Shown one piece after another: positions 36,321 through 49,845 of a stretch of DNA of 64,000 bases. The position numbers and the translations under genes are program-made. This DNA comes from Xestospongia muta. Its lineage: Eukaryota; Porifera; Demospongiae; Haplosclerida; Petrosiidae. Every line of letters begins with the position of its first letter. The first letter of the stretch is position 1. Where the stretch lies: assembly GCA_963693285.1 (NCBI GenBank), contig OY848922.1, positions 5,258,923-5,322,922 of the forward strand. Reading direction: 5' to 3'. Under the pieces are notes generated by a model that saw only the letters and a program-made list of their open reading frames with translations, was not told the origin of the DNA and made no database searches.

Positions 36321-36938
36321 TGATTATTAAATTATTAGTAAAATGAAATAAAATCAAACATTGTAATAAATCAACAGTATTATAGGTAGAGTAATTGTCA
36401 CATTTGTCAAAAGAATGGTCTTCATTAAGGAGTGTTCGACAAAGAATTATATGTTTGGTCACTTGAACGAAACATTCTGGTAATTATTAGGTGTGTCCTC
36501 TGTTGAAGGATAGATTAAGAAAGATACTGACAGCAGTATTTCTTAGTGTACATAACGAGTTATCATTCTTAACACGTAGTGATGTGTACTACAATGTATA
36601 GACCCAATGCCTGATCAATTGGCTTCAGAACATGGTAAACTAGGCCAAAAATTGTTCTGAGGATCATCAGTCTATTGACAAAATGTAATAACCTAAATTT
36701 CTTGCTGTATAAAATATACTAAACCTATTGATAGTAGTCTGGTATAACCATTTTTGACTAGTATCTTTTCTAACAGCAGTATTAACATTATTTTAAGCTG
36801 TGTATGAATATGCCATATTCATTTATATTGTTGTATGCATGAACATATTTTTTGAGAGACCTAAGACTTTCTTTATCCATTTTGATCTTGATTAAATTTC
36901 CTTAATTTCATTCTTAACCCTCAGGTAATCTCTTTAAT

Positions 36939-36976
36939 AAGTGACAACAACTTATTATTATAAGTTGTTGTCACTT
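36939..36976. repeat. Short perfect palindrome (unit A)
   Basis: AAGTGACAACAACTTAT, 4-nt loop TATT, then the exact complement: a 17-bp stem. The copy in unit B is at 46687-46724. Confidence 0.9.
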
Positions 36977-37255
36977 TATTCAGTGTCATATGATGAGATT
37001 ATTTTTTTTATTAATAAAGTTGGTAATAACATAATAGCTAAATGTGTTGACAGTATTTAACTTAAAAAAGTAATTTTATAGCATGTCAAAGGTAATATTT
37101 ATCAAAGATTAGTTTCACAAAAATCATGTTCCAACACTCATAAAATAACTGTGTTCTGATAACAACCTTATAACGAGCATTCATAACCAAATAGAAGAAA
37201 ATAACAAAGTATGATAAAATTAATTTCATAAATATGTCTACATATATATACTGAC

Positions 37256-37354
37256 TTCATTAGTATGGTGGATATTCACACCGTGTTGAAGTAACAAAGC
37301 AACAACATCTGTGTGGCCATTGTCTGCTGCTGATATTAGTGGAGTATGTCCATA
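37256..37354 (-). CDS. Ankyrin-repeat exon, exactly 33 codons (unit A)
   Basis: After acceptor TTAATTGTAG the exon reads YGHTPLISAADNGHTDVVAL then LLQHGVNIHHTNE, a full canonical ankyrin repeat (G-H-T-P-L, then GHTDVVALLL). It ends at GTCAGT, a weaker donor. Exon length 99 nt in phase 0 is the one-repeat-one-exon layout. It lies on the same strand as the exon at 35.5 kb, in the order expected for one gene. Confidence 0.85.
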
Positions 37355-40097
37355 CTACAATTAATAAGAACAAAATGTAATTAGAGACATACATTTATTA
37401 TTAATTTTTAACTACATGTTATAATATTTAACATTATGTACATGTTCATGTACATAACATGTACATGTACTTGATATACTGGTCAATTAAGGACTGGGTA
37501 TACTCACTTTTTAAAGATTTTAAATTATATACATAAGAATTATGACGAAGTGTATGTTTGGGAAAACTGATGATCATTTCATAAAAATTAATTCTTAGTC
37601 TCTAAGTTGAGTGACTATTGTGGACTTGTTATATTTCATTATAAATTTACATGCACTATCTTAATCAACTCTTAAAATATAATAGAAAAGCCTTTCCCAC
37701 ATTCCTTAAAGTTACTCTATTTACACAATATTAATATCAGAGACAGTAAACAGTGTTATCTGTTAGCTCAGATTAAAGGAAAGGATTTGAGAAAGTATTT
37801 TCTGAATATAAGTGAAATAGTACTTTTGCCAGGTTTATATACATCAATCACTCATAATGGCAACAGTAAAATTAATGACTTCAATTCCCTCCAATCAGGA
37901 ATGAGTTACCAGGTTATTATAAACCTCCATAAGATATGTAAGCTGATAATTAATAAACACTTCCTGTTTTGTAATAATTTAATCCAATTAGCAAGTTACT
38001 TTACTACATATATTGCAGCCACATGTCTCAATATAATTATACTATAGTTTTTTACATTGTATGTCAGAGAGACTGTGAACACTATTTGGGCATAAGATTA
38101 ACATTTAACAATAGTGCAAGAAAACACTCTGGTATCCCTCCTCGAATAAATGCCTTACATATCACTCAATTGACAATGGTGTTTACTGCTCAGTACATAG
38201 TAACCTTTGTCCTAAACGTTTTTAGTTTAATTTCTTATCAACATGAAAGGTAGTTGTGAAATGTATTTTAAACAGCCAGGAAATAGCTATAGTATGGAGA
38301 ACTCTTTCAACAGTTGAGTAGATGACTATTTAATAATTCACTAAGACAACATCTTGTTTCAATGTAAGCGCTAGTCTTTTTTCTTTTAATTAAACTATCA
38401 TTTGCTAGCTAATTCACAGAGCTTCAAAATTTTATTGCTTGGAATGGATTAAATTTATGTCTAATTCTAGTTCCCCCATTAACACATTTGATTAAGCATT
38501 GCCCTTGAACCAGAAGAGAGAGATGAAAGGTCACATTGACATGTGTTCACAGATCTAATTAGTAAAAATGTAGCTATTTTATTTATGTGACATGGACATG
38601 TAAGTTAATGTAGTAGTGTCATAGAAAAAGCACTTTCTCAGTACATTTCTTCTAGAAAAAGATAAAGTTTGTTACTCATTACCTACTCATGATGTAATCA
38701 TTCAAGTTTATGAGTTGATATGATTCTTTTGATTAAAGTAAATTTCAATTCTAATTAATCAGACACTAGAAAAACTCAACGGCAAAGTCACAAAGAGCCT
38801 TATAGCATCAATAAATAGAAAAAGACTAAATAGTGAAAGGTTAATAACACTATTTCACCCTTTACTTGATGAAAAAGTAAATATATAGCGTGGACATGTA
38901 ATTATCATGTTTGACTGATGCATCTCCTATTACAACCTTCAACCTAATGCAGTATTGTAGAAAAACTTGTAAGTATATTTTAGTATGCAACCATAAGTAG
39001 TATAGATGTTGACTAACTGGTCATTAAAGAGACCTACACAATTTTTATCTAAGACATTCCCACAACTATAATAATTGTCATGTCTTAACAATTATGATTG
39101 AAATAATTGTACCAATCTTTCAGGCAGAATTTTCTCAGAGCACTGACTTAATAAGTATACAAGGTAGCTAATAGATAATAAAACTAGTAACTTTCTCAAG
39201 ATTAAGGTTATTTTGATATATTTTATTGATGCAGTTTTCTTATATTAAATTTTGTGAGTAAATAGAACTTTCTTGCTGATAATGAGTTTCTACTGTGCAT
39301 TTAAAAAACCAGTTATTATTCAATTTTCAATGAATCACATCCTTTAATTCATCAACATAGGTAAACAGGAGATCCAGTGTGAAAATTTATGCGTTAGTAA
39401 AAGACAATGTATAGAATTAAGCATTATTTCTTACTTTATATTTTAAATAATAAGAATTGTAACTTTTGAGGTATTTAAGCCCTCATAGTTACCTGTATTC
39501 ATGTTCTATCTATCATTTAATATTAAGCAGCAGGTGCACTCTCTATTTAGTAAGATCATCAATCTGAATATGTCCAGAAAAGTACATAAATATAAAAGAG
39601 TGGTGTATTTTTCTGTGACAATCTGTTACAATAGTTAATTAGCTTCTATGTTAGGTAAGACTATTGCACGATATAACAATTATATAATTATCATGACATT
39701 TCATAATCAGAAATCAGTAGTAATTGCATGCAAACTTAGTACCATGTAGAAGATCTTTGCCTTATCAATTATCATCAAAAATAGAGTAAATGTCAAATTG
39801 TAAATAAAAATTAAATTGAGATCTGATGACAAAAGTGGTTCACAGACTATAACATATGAGGTAACGTAATGTTGTTTCACAGATTGATAAGTCAGCATAT
39901 TTGATAAGAAAAGTATTGAAAGGCAAAAAGCTCTTGGCAGTAATTATATAAGTGTCAACTAGAGGCACAGGTTGAATTGAAGCTACTAACAGTCTACACA
40001 GTCTTGCAAAGAAGTTTCTATAATCATTTTATTTATTCACATCCACAAAAACAATTAAATGCCAGTGCAGGTGAATAACACTGAAAGTATGACAGTC
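37355..40097. other. Non-coding 3' part of unit A
   Basis: Contains a TGTACATGT-rich patch at 37437-37472, the third intron-like repeat (37905-38105) and otherwise nothing I can assign. The matching region of unit B is 47103-49845. Confidence 0.5.
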
Positions 40098-41464
40098 CTT
40101 TTAGCTAAACTTGTTGACTTAAATGTCTCACTAAGTCCCTTCATATTCTTTCTTACTGTCCCACAAGTCTCACATTCTTTCTGTTTTAGGTCCAAGAAGA
40201 GGGTAGGTGATAAGTAGTAGTTATCAGTGTACACTATGTAACTCATGTTAGAGGGAGGTGATACTAGTTCCATGACTACTCAGTGAGCAAGCCCTTTCTT
40301 CGCTGAACCATCTTTTTCTTTCACTAGTAACATCATTGGTATTGTTCATAGTAAGGTATGTATAGATTTACCTATATTGTACACATAAACATTTTTGCAT
40401 CAGCTAATACAAATGCTTTGATATCCATTTTATGTTTTTTAGGCATCCATGAAAGCCTACCCTTATAAACTATTATGCTCTCATCAGCAGATAGTTCCTA
40501 ATTGATTCATACATAGACTGGAATGCCTTTATTACTAAATCAAGGAGTGGTCTTATGTTCTAAATCATATCATAGTCATTGCTGGTACGATCTGGTTACT
40601 TCTCTACATCGTTGAGATGGAAAAAATTCATCAACTGTTGAAAACTTCCAGACATAATGGCACTGACGCTTTCATATAAATGGCCACTTGGTACTTCAGT
40701 AAGATCTGTTACACATAAGTTGTTGCTTAAACTTGTAAGCATATATTAATATGTATTATGTGTAAACAATAGTAAACTAGTACATAGCAAAATTTACCTC
40801 ACTGTAGCTAACCCCATTATTCCCATGGTGTAAAAAATAGCCAGTAATGAATCTACTTCTCTTTGCATAGGATTTGTTATCCATTCATGACCACTTGCTT
40901 TTACATGGTCATTCAGATGTGCTTCAGATGAGGTAAGTATTTGTTCAGCATACCTAATTGTCTATATATAGATTAAATTTTATACTTCTGATGTAAAAAA
41001 GGTTAAAGAAATCCACTGGTAACTTCCAACTCATGTCAACATTTAGACCAGTTGAAGCAGTAAATGGATGTACTGAGGAGAGAAAGGAAATAAGAAGAAT
41101 AAAATACTTAATTGTTCATTTATATATTATGTATATATAATTGTGTCGGTGGTAGAGTGGCTGAATAGGTGGAGCTCTGATGGCAGAAGTGAACGACGAA
41201 GCACTGCTTTGATTAGGAAGACTGTTGCTGTGGTCAGTTGGAAAATCTTCATCCTCACTGTAGCCATCACTATCAGAATCATCTCTTGATAGATGATCAA
41301 AATAGTTCAAAATAAACTCTGGATGGGATAATAAGCCATTGAAAGTTTTAAATTATATTTCTTTTAGCTGCTTGCAACATAAAACATTTTGTATATGTTG
41401 TTCACAAATGTAAAGGTTGCTATATGTGCTGCTGTAGCTGCGCAATTGACCATCAAAGGGTTAA
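40098..41464 (-). pseudogene. piggyBac transposase pseudogene B (C-terminus lost)
   Basis: Matches element A from its N-terminal end to the third catalytic motif and is then cut by the duplication junction, so the cysteine-rich tail is absent. Here the motif is VYTDNYYLSPTLF with the catalytic Asp kept. Relative to A it lacks 9 bases near 40445 and has a 20-base insertion near 40657-40676. The acidic N-terminus is at 41310-41116 (SDSDGYSEDEDFPTDHSN). The TTAA-flanked end is at 41460/41461-41464 (in sense: CCCTTTGATGGTCAATTGCG). Confidence 0.88.
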
Positions 41465-41828
41465 TGATGATCTTGTAATGATCTTAAGACTGAGTTATCA
41501 GTATGTGATAATTTTTTTATGTAGATAAAAACTTGAATACAATTTCTTAGCAATTTATAATTAAACCAACAGATATATAACTGTTGGTATTTCATGCATT
41601 CTACTACTTTTATAGTGAGCTATAACTCCTCTTCAAGTAGCTAGTTGTCTAATGTGCTAGTTAATTGTTGTACAAGTACAAAGGTAATATTGATTAATTG
41701 TACAACTTTTGTATGAGGTTTGTCACTTCTATTTCATTTTTTTATTTAAATGATTAATATTGCTTTTATCATGACTTTATATCTAGTCCTTTACTTAAAA
41801 TGTCAAACAGTGAATTCTTAATAATTAA

Positions 41829-41912
41829 TTCATAATTGAAGAACATTAGACTTTCTGCTTATCAGTGAAATGACTCTGATGTAAGGACATCAAAGCACCA
41901 TGCTTAATTTCA
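41829..41912 (-). pseudogene. Relic of a death-domain exon (unit B)
   Basis: Identical to 32081-32164. Confidence 0.85.
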
Positions 41913-42430
41913 ATGTACAATGTTTCTATTATGGCATCAAATTTCATATTTGAATTGAATCGTGAAGGTTATATCAGGAGGAAAGACAACTAAACTATAT
42001 CATTCAATCTAGTGGACATGCAGGTGAGTATATACTTATTGCATAGACAATCATACAAGATACATTTTATAATTGAAAGTGTTGTGTTCTACATAACATT
42101 GCTAATGTTCCGGCAACCTTCTTTTTATATCAAAACTGCTCTTTACTCTTTAGTAATGTGCAATACTATTAGCACCTATGGCAAAGCATTGATATTTAGC
42201 ACTGATAACTATGACTGTTCTTTTTGAGCAGGTATGACCTTGCTGCAAATATATACATCCAACGATGAACCTGATATAATCATTGAAAATTATGTTTTTG
42301 CAAACAATTTTGCTCAATAATTAGGAGCAGGTGTGGCAATAAAAACATAATTATACAGCAATAAAGTATATTATGGATCAGGTTTGGTTCTCTATGGATT
42401 TGATTCTACATCATTAATTTTATTGACAGT

Positions 42431-42545
42431 GTCTATTTGTCCGGCAGGATATGTATACTTTGTTGTGTATTAAACTGATCCCCACCCCCTAAACTTAACC
42501 TACCTTTATACAACAAAGTATACATTTCCTGCTGGACAAATAGAC
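42431..42545. repeat. Inverted repeat, 36-nt arms (unit B)
   Basis: Identical to 32683-32797. Confidence 0.85.
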
Positions 42546-45248
42546 TCTACGTTTTTTATTTTACAGACATTTCCTTTGATTCCAATAAAGTACCCAACAA
42601 GGTTGATAGATTTTGTATAATGTATGTGATCCATAGACATTATGTACTTATTTGTCTTTGAATTTGAAGTAGCTATATCCCTGGGTAATTGTTGGCATGC
42701 TGCGAAACTACATATAGTGCAATTACCTATTTTAATTGCAACCACACTATAAATGCTATTATTAATTCACCAATTATAATTACTATAATTCATATTTATG
42801 AATAAAATCTATATACAATTTGCTATGATGATGACTATCATTTCTCTGAGTATCCATGCAACACAGTCCAATCTGTTCTAAGTAGTATAGCCACTCCCAT
42901 TTCCAAACTGAACATTGTTATCGAGAAGATAGACTTCAAGTGTTATATAAGATGAACACATGATGTTAAAGGATCTGTATAATTCATAAAGATTCAGTGG
43001 TTTAGACAGGACAAGACTCTTGAGCTCATATTTCAATTATATAAAATTTATTTAGGTGGATATAGAAATATGTGAGCAAACTTTTTTCTTATTATTTAAA
43101 TATTTTTATAATGTGATAAGATACATAGAGAAGATTCATTTTCTGTACTTTATCCTTCATCTTTGTGATCTCCATTAAGTGAAGAATTTAAGTTTTAAAG
43201 TATAGACACTTGGTCTAAAAAGCCTATATTTTGGTCATGGACCATACGTTTTATATCCCTTTGAAACAAGTGACCATTCTAGTTATAAAATTCTGATGAG
43301 TACCAGTGAAGACAAGGATATGTACATGTGAGAAATATCCACATAGACTGAGTAAGTCTGGAACCTTGCAAAATGCCTAAGATGAGTCTCAATTCTTTGG
43401 TTCTAAAAATATGACATATGACAAAGGAGAAATCAATAACTCTAGTCAAAATAGTATATAAGGAAGATGTTATTCTTAGAATCTCGTAATTGTAGCCTTA
43501 TATATAGCTGGATGAAAGGTTAAACACTTCCCGTTCTGTAATAACTTCATCCAATAAGAAATTACTTTACTATAATATATTCCAGCCATATGTCTCAATA
43601 TAATAATACTATAATAGTTTACATTGTATGTCTGAGAGACCGTGAACACTATTTTAGCATAAGATTAACATTTTTTAATAAGAAGCATAAATTCAAACCT
43701 ACTAAAATTAATAAATTATATAAAAAATATAAGAGTATGTAGTCTTGTATGAACGTTTAATTAAGATATTTAGCAGTATAATTTACTATGTTGAGGATAA
43801 TACCTATAAATGCTTACATTTCAGTAAATGTAACAGGTTTCCTTTTCCAATAAAGGGAGTATCATTTAGTATACTTTTCTAACCTGTACTGAGCAAATTT
43901 GTTTGTCTTTTCCACTGCATATAACCAATCAGCACTGGTAAAGAGTAAAATATAAGCATTACACAGGACGAGAAAGCATCTCAACTTGGACAGAGTATAG
44001 TATTGTGATAACTGTGTAATTATTTAAAATAATCTCGTTCTATTAATTAAACAAATGGTAATATTGTAATGTTTACATTCACTGATATCTCATATCATGT
44101 AAATATAGAATAGTAAAGGTAACAAATACATTTGATGTACAACAGGGGGTGTGGTCAGACAGTGTGTCTCAATACATAACAGGTATATTATTATATCTAT
44201 AGTACCACATAGTACACAGTCTATATATATTGTGTATTGAAAATATAGTAGTTATGTATTGTGTATACATATCAATGTCTAATATGTAAGCAGTTACTAA
44301 CTAGTAATAAAAAAATCATAACAATAGTCAAAACAATACAAATCATATGTCACATATAGAAAGAATAGCTAGAGACAAAACTAAATACAGTAATAATTAT
44401 TACTATCATGTTATATTGATACTACTACAGTGAACTACACTTAAAGGACACTGTTAATTAACCTTTTAGTAATGAAGGTTGCATATTTGTAAGATTTACT
44501 GTGTAGGCATTAATGAGGAAGGTTACAAACCTTCAACTAAAATGTACCCTGGTATATTTATTAAGAATGCTCATCACAGTAGTTAACATACAAGATGAGA
44601 ACACTAATAAAATGTTTACATTATGGAAAGTGGATACTGTAACATTTGGATCATTCTAACTAGAAATTTATGGCAGTTTTTTGGTACCTGTCATATTTAT
44701 AAAAGCTGGAAATCTGTAATGCTATAACTGATAATTATTGTGTAAAAGAGACCTTATTATGAGTATCAAAGCTAATGATATGATCAAAGTGGTATCCAAT
44801 CATTAGTGGGACATAGTAGAAATTACTTATGAGTATAGTGATAATGATTTTGATGAAGAAGATGACTTAGAATATGAAGTAATAGACACTTTTAACAATG
44901 AAAGGTAAATTATAAAATTATAAACACACAGAGTAGTTCTAATAATACAGAAATGATTCATGGGTGAGTTTTATACTTTTGCACAAAGAACAGTTTTCGA
45001 CACTGATAACCTCATGAAAAGTTCATAAAGAATTCACCTAACCAATGTAGAATTAGATGGCTTAAAACATTTTTGCTTAAAAACTGTTTTGTGACACACT
45101 AAATTAATTAATTATGATACAGTATTGGGCCTGTGCAATTTCATTGATAAATTGTTAAAGAGGACACTTTCATACTATGAACACAAGGTTGTATGGTGTC
45201 TGATATATAGAAAATTTACACTGTATGTCAATATAATAATACACTTAC

Positions 45249-45339
45249 ATTATTAGGTATATTCGGATCTGCATTTGATTGCAACAGATATTGAACAATA
45301 TCTGTGTATCCACGATATGAAGCCCAATATATACTAGTC
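45249..45339 (-). CDS. Ankyrin-repeat exon (unit B)
   Basis: Identical to the exon at 35501-35591, with the same GTAAGT donor and irregular acceptor. Confidence 0.75.
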
Positions 45340-45782
45340 CTCATAATTTTAGCCTTATATAGAGCTGGATGAAAGGTTAAACACTTCCCTTTCTGTAATA
45401 ACTTCATCCAATAAGCAATTACTTTACTATATATATTCCAGCCACATGTCTCAATATAATAATACTATATATAATAGTTTACATTGTATGTGTGAGAGAC
45501 TGTGAACACTATATTTGGTATAAGATTAACATTTTGTAATAAGGAAGCATAATTTAAACCAACTACAATTAATAAATTATATAAAAAAATATATGTAACA
45601 TTTTAAAGCAATTAGAACAAAAGTGTAAACATTCTTGTATAAAATACCGATAAAATATATGGCTTACAATATTAATGGATTGACTAACCTTCTTATACTG
45701 CAATGTCAGCATATTAATAAACAACATGTACTGTAATTATGATAATTATGGTATGACTGAATATTTAATTTCATTATGTTTA

Positions 45783-46068
45783 CTTTCAGCACTCTCTAAT
45801 TACTCTCTCAGACTAATAGTTCTCACTGTGTTCCTCTCCAAAAGAATACTATCATGTTTAAACAAACTTTAGGATTTGTATATTATGTGCCTGTTTTATC
45901 TTGTATAATATCAGATGTTGCTTTATTTAGATTTGTAGGATGCTGCTCTATTTCTCCTACAAAGAGGTATGACTATGTTTTATTAATGCACGTTCTGTTT
46001 TCGGTACTCTCTCCATGTGATGGTGATATTCAGAGAGGTCTACTTTGTCACCTTCAAAATATTATTTT
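45783..46068 (-). pseudogene. Relic of the 18-kb tail exons (unit B)
   Basis: Identical to 36035-36320. Confidence 0.75.
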
Positions 46069-46686
46069 TGATTATTAAATTATTAGTAAAATGAAATAAA
46101 ATCAAACATTGTAATAAATCAACAGTATTATAGGTAGAGTAATTGTCACATTTGTCAAAAGAATGGTCTTCATTAAGGAGTGTTCGACAAAGAATTATAT
46201 GTTTGGTCACTTGAACGAAACATTCTGGTAATTATTAGGTGTGTCCTCTGTTGAAGGATAGATTAAGAAAGATACTGACAGCAGTATTTCTTAGTGTACA
46301 TAACGAGTTATCATTCTTAACACGTAGTGATGTGTACTACAATGTATAGACCCAATGCCTGATCAATTGGCTTCAGAACATGGTAAACTAGGCCAAAAAT
46401 TGTTCTGAGGATCATCAGTCTATTGACAAAATGTAATAACCTAAATTTCTTGCTGTATAAAATATACTAAACCTATTGATAGTAGTCTGGTATAACCATT
46501 TTTGACTAGTATCTTTTCTAACAGCAGTATTAACATTATTTTAAGCTGTGTATGAATATGCCATATTCATTTATATTGTTGTATGCATGAACATATTTTT
46601 TGAGAGACCTAAGACTTTCTTTATCCATTTTGATCTTGATTAAATTTCCTTAATTTCATTCTTAACCCTCAGGTAATCTCTTTAAT

Positions 46687-46724
46687 AAGTGACAACAACT
46701 TATTATTATAAGTTGTTGTCACTT
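46687..46724. repeat. Short perfect palindrome (unit B)
   Basis: Identical to 36939-36976. Confidence 0.9.
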
Positions 46725-47003
46725 TATTCAGTGTCATATGATGAGATTATTTTTTTTATTAATAAAGTTGGTAATAACATAATAGCTAAATGTGTTGACA
46801 GTATTTAACTTAAAAAAGTAATTTTATAGCATGTCAAAGGTAATATTTATCAAAGATTAGTTTCACAAAAATCATGTTCCAACACTCATAAAATAACTGT
46901 GTTCTGATAACAACCTTATAACGAGCATTCATAACCAAATAGAAGAAAATAACAAAGTATGATAAAATTAATTTCATAAATATGTCTACATATATATACT
47001 GAC

Positions 47004-47102
47004 TTCATTAGTATGGTGGATATTCACACCGTGTTGAAGTAACAAAGCAACAACATCTGTGTGGCCATTGTCTGCTGCTGATATTAGTGGAGTATGTCCA
47101 TA
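47004..47102 (-). CDS. Ankyrin-repeat exon, exactly 33 codons (unit B)
   Basis: Identical to 37256-37354. Confidence 0.85.
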
Positions 47103-49845
47103 CTACAATTAATAAGAACAAAATGTAATTAGAGACATACATTTATTATTAATTTTTAACTACATGTTATAATATTTAACATTATGTACATGTTCATGTA
47201 CATAACATGTACATGTACTTGATATACTGGTCAATTAAGGACTGGGTATACTCACTTTTTAAAGATTTTAAATTATATACATAAGAATTATGACGAAGTG
47301 TATGTTTGGGAAAACTGATGATCATTTCATAAAAATTAATTCTTAGTCTCTAAGTTGAGTGACTATTGTGGACTTGTTATATTTCATTATAAATTTACAT
47401 GCACTATCTTAATCAACTCTTAAAATATAATAGAAAAGCCTTTCCCACATTCCTTAAAGTTACTCTATTTACACAATATTAATATCAGAGACAGTAAACA
47501 GTGTTATCTGTTAGCTCAGATTAAAGGAAAGGATTTGAGAAAGTATTTTCTGAATATAAGTGAAATAGTACTTTTGCCAGGTTTATATACATCAATCACT
47601 CATAATGGCAACAGTAAAATTAATGACTTCAATTCCCTCCAATCAGGAATGAGTTACCAGGTTATTATAAACCTCCATAAGATATGTAAGCTGATAATTA
47701 ATAAACACTTCCTGTTTTGTAATAATTTAATCCAATTAGCAAGTTACTTTACTACATATATTGCAGCCACATGTCTCAATATAATTATACTATAGTTTTT
47801 TACATTGTATGTCAGAGAGACTGTGAACACTATTTGGGCATAAGATTAACATTTAACAATAGTGCAAGAAAACACTCTGGTATCCCTCCTCGAATAAATG
47901 CCTTACATATCACTCAATTGACAATGGTGTTTACTGCTCAGTACATAGTAACCTTTGTCCTAAACGTTTTTAGTTTAATTTCTTATCAACATGAAAGGTA
48001 GTTGTGAAATGTATTTTAAACAGCCAGGAAATAGCTATAGTATGGAGAACTCTTTCAACAGTTGAGTAGATGACTATTTAATAATTCACTAAGACAACAT
48101 CTTGTTTCAATGTAAGCGCTAGTCTTTTTTCTTTTAATTAAACTATCATTTGCTAGCTAATTCACAGAGCTTCAAAATTTTATTGCTTGGAATGGATTAA
48201 ATTTATGTCTAATTCTAGTTCCCCCATTAACACATTTGATTAAGCATTGCCCTTGAACCAGAAGAGAGAGATGAAAGGTCACATTGACATGTGTTCACAG
48301 ATCTAATTAGTAAAAATGTAGCTATTTTATTTATGTGACATGGACATGTAAGTTAATGTAGTAGTGTCATAGAAAAAGCACTTTCTCAGTACATTTCTTC
48401 TAGAAAAAGATAAAGTTTGTTACTCATTACCTACTCATGATGTAATCATTCAAGTTTATGAGTTGATATGATTCTTTTGATTAAAGTAAATTTCAATTCT
48501 AATTAATCAGACACTAGAAAAACTCAACGGCAAAGTCACAAAGAGCCTTATAGCATCAATAAATAGAAAAAGACTAAATAGTGAAAGGTTAATAACACTA
48601 TTTCACCCTTTACTTGATGAAAAAGTAAATATATAGCGTGGACATGTAATTATCATGTTTGACTGATGCATCTCCTATTACAACCTTCAACCTAATGCAG
48701 TATTGTAGAAAAACTTGTAAGTATATTTTAGTATGCAACCATAAGTAGTATAGATGTTGACTAACTGGTCATTAAAGAGACCTACACAATTTTTATCTAA
48801 GACATTCCCACAACTATAATAATTGTCATGTCTTAACAATTATGATTGAAATAATTGTACCAATCTTTCAGGCAGAATTTTCTCAGAGCACTGACTTAAT
48901 AAGTATACAAGGTAGCTAATAGATAATAAAACTAGTAACTTTCTCAAGATTAAGGTTATTTTGATATATTTTATTGATGCAGTTTTCTTATATTAAATTT
49001 TGTGAGTAAATAGAACTTTCTTGCTGATAATGAGTTTCTACTGTGCATTTAAAAAACCAGTTATTATTCAATTTTCAATGAATCACATCCTTTAATTCAT
49101 CAACATAGGTAAACAGGAGATCCAGTGTGAAAATTTATGCGTTAGTAAAAGACAATGTATAGAATTAAGCATTATTTCTTACTTTATATTTTAAATAATA
49201 AGAATTGTAACTTTTGAGGTATTTAAGCCCTCATAGTTACCTGTATTCATGTTCTATCTATCATTTAATATTAAGCAGCAGGTGCACTCTCTATTTAGTA
49301 AGATCATCAATCTGAATATGTCCAGAAAAGTACATAAATATAAAAGAGTGGTGTATTTTTCTGTGACAATCTGTTACAATAGTTAATTAGCTTCTATGTT
49401 AGGTAAGACTATTGCACGATATAACAATTATATAATTATCATGACATTTCATAATCAGAAATCAGTAGTAATTGCATGCAAACTTAGTACCATGTAGAAG
49501 ATCTTTGCCTTATCAATTATCATCAAAAATAGAGTAAATGTCAAATTGTAAATAAAAATTAAATTGAGATCTGATGACAAAAGTGGTTCACAGACTATAA
49601 CATATGAGGTAACGTAATGTTGTTTCACAGATTGATAAGTCAGCATATTTGATAAGAAAAGTATTGAAAGGCAAAAAGCTCTTGGCAGTAATTATATAAG
49701 TGTCAACTAGAGGCACAGGTTGAATTGAAGCTACTAACAGTCTACACAGTCTTGCAAAGAAGTTTCTATAATCATTTTATTTATTCACATCCACAAAAAC
49801 AATTAAATGCCAGTGCAGGTGAATAACACTGAAAGTATGACAGTC

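Larger units (their letters stand above)
30354..40097. repeat. Tandem duplication, unit A
   Basis: The unit starts inside the piggyBac transposase (TTTTAGCTAAACTTGTTGAC) and ends at GACAGTCC just before unit B. Everything from about 31731 to 40097 reappears in unit B at a constant offset of 9748 bases with no difference that I could see. From 30354 to about 31730 the units differ by many substitutions and several indels. Confidence 0.97.
40098..49845. repeat. Tandem duplication, unit B
   Basis: Second unit of the 9.75-kb duplication. The junction at 40097/40098 joins GACAGTCC (unit end) to TTTTAGCTAAAC (transposase interior) with at most one or two bases of microhomology. The right end at 49845 passes into unique sequence (ACGTTGTTG). 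Confidence 0.97.

Noticed and set aside
37437..37472. Possible regulatory array of TGTACATGT words
   Set aside because: TACATGTA-type words are scattered through the AT-rich window, so this cluster could be a small chance repeat.
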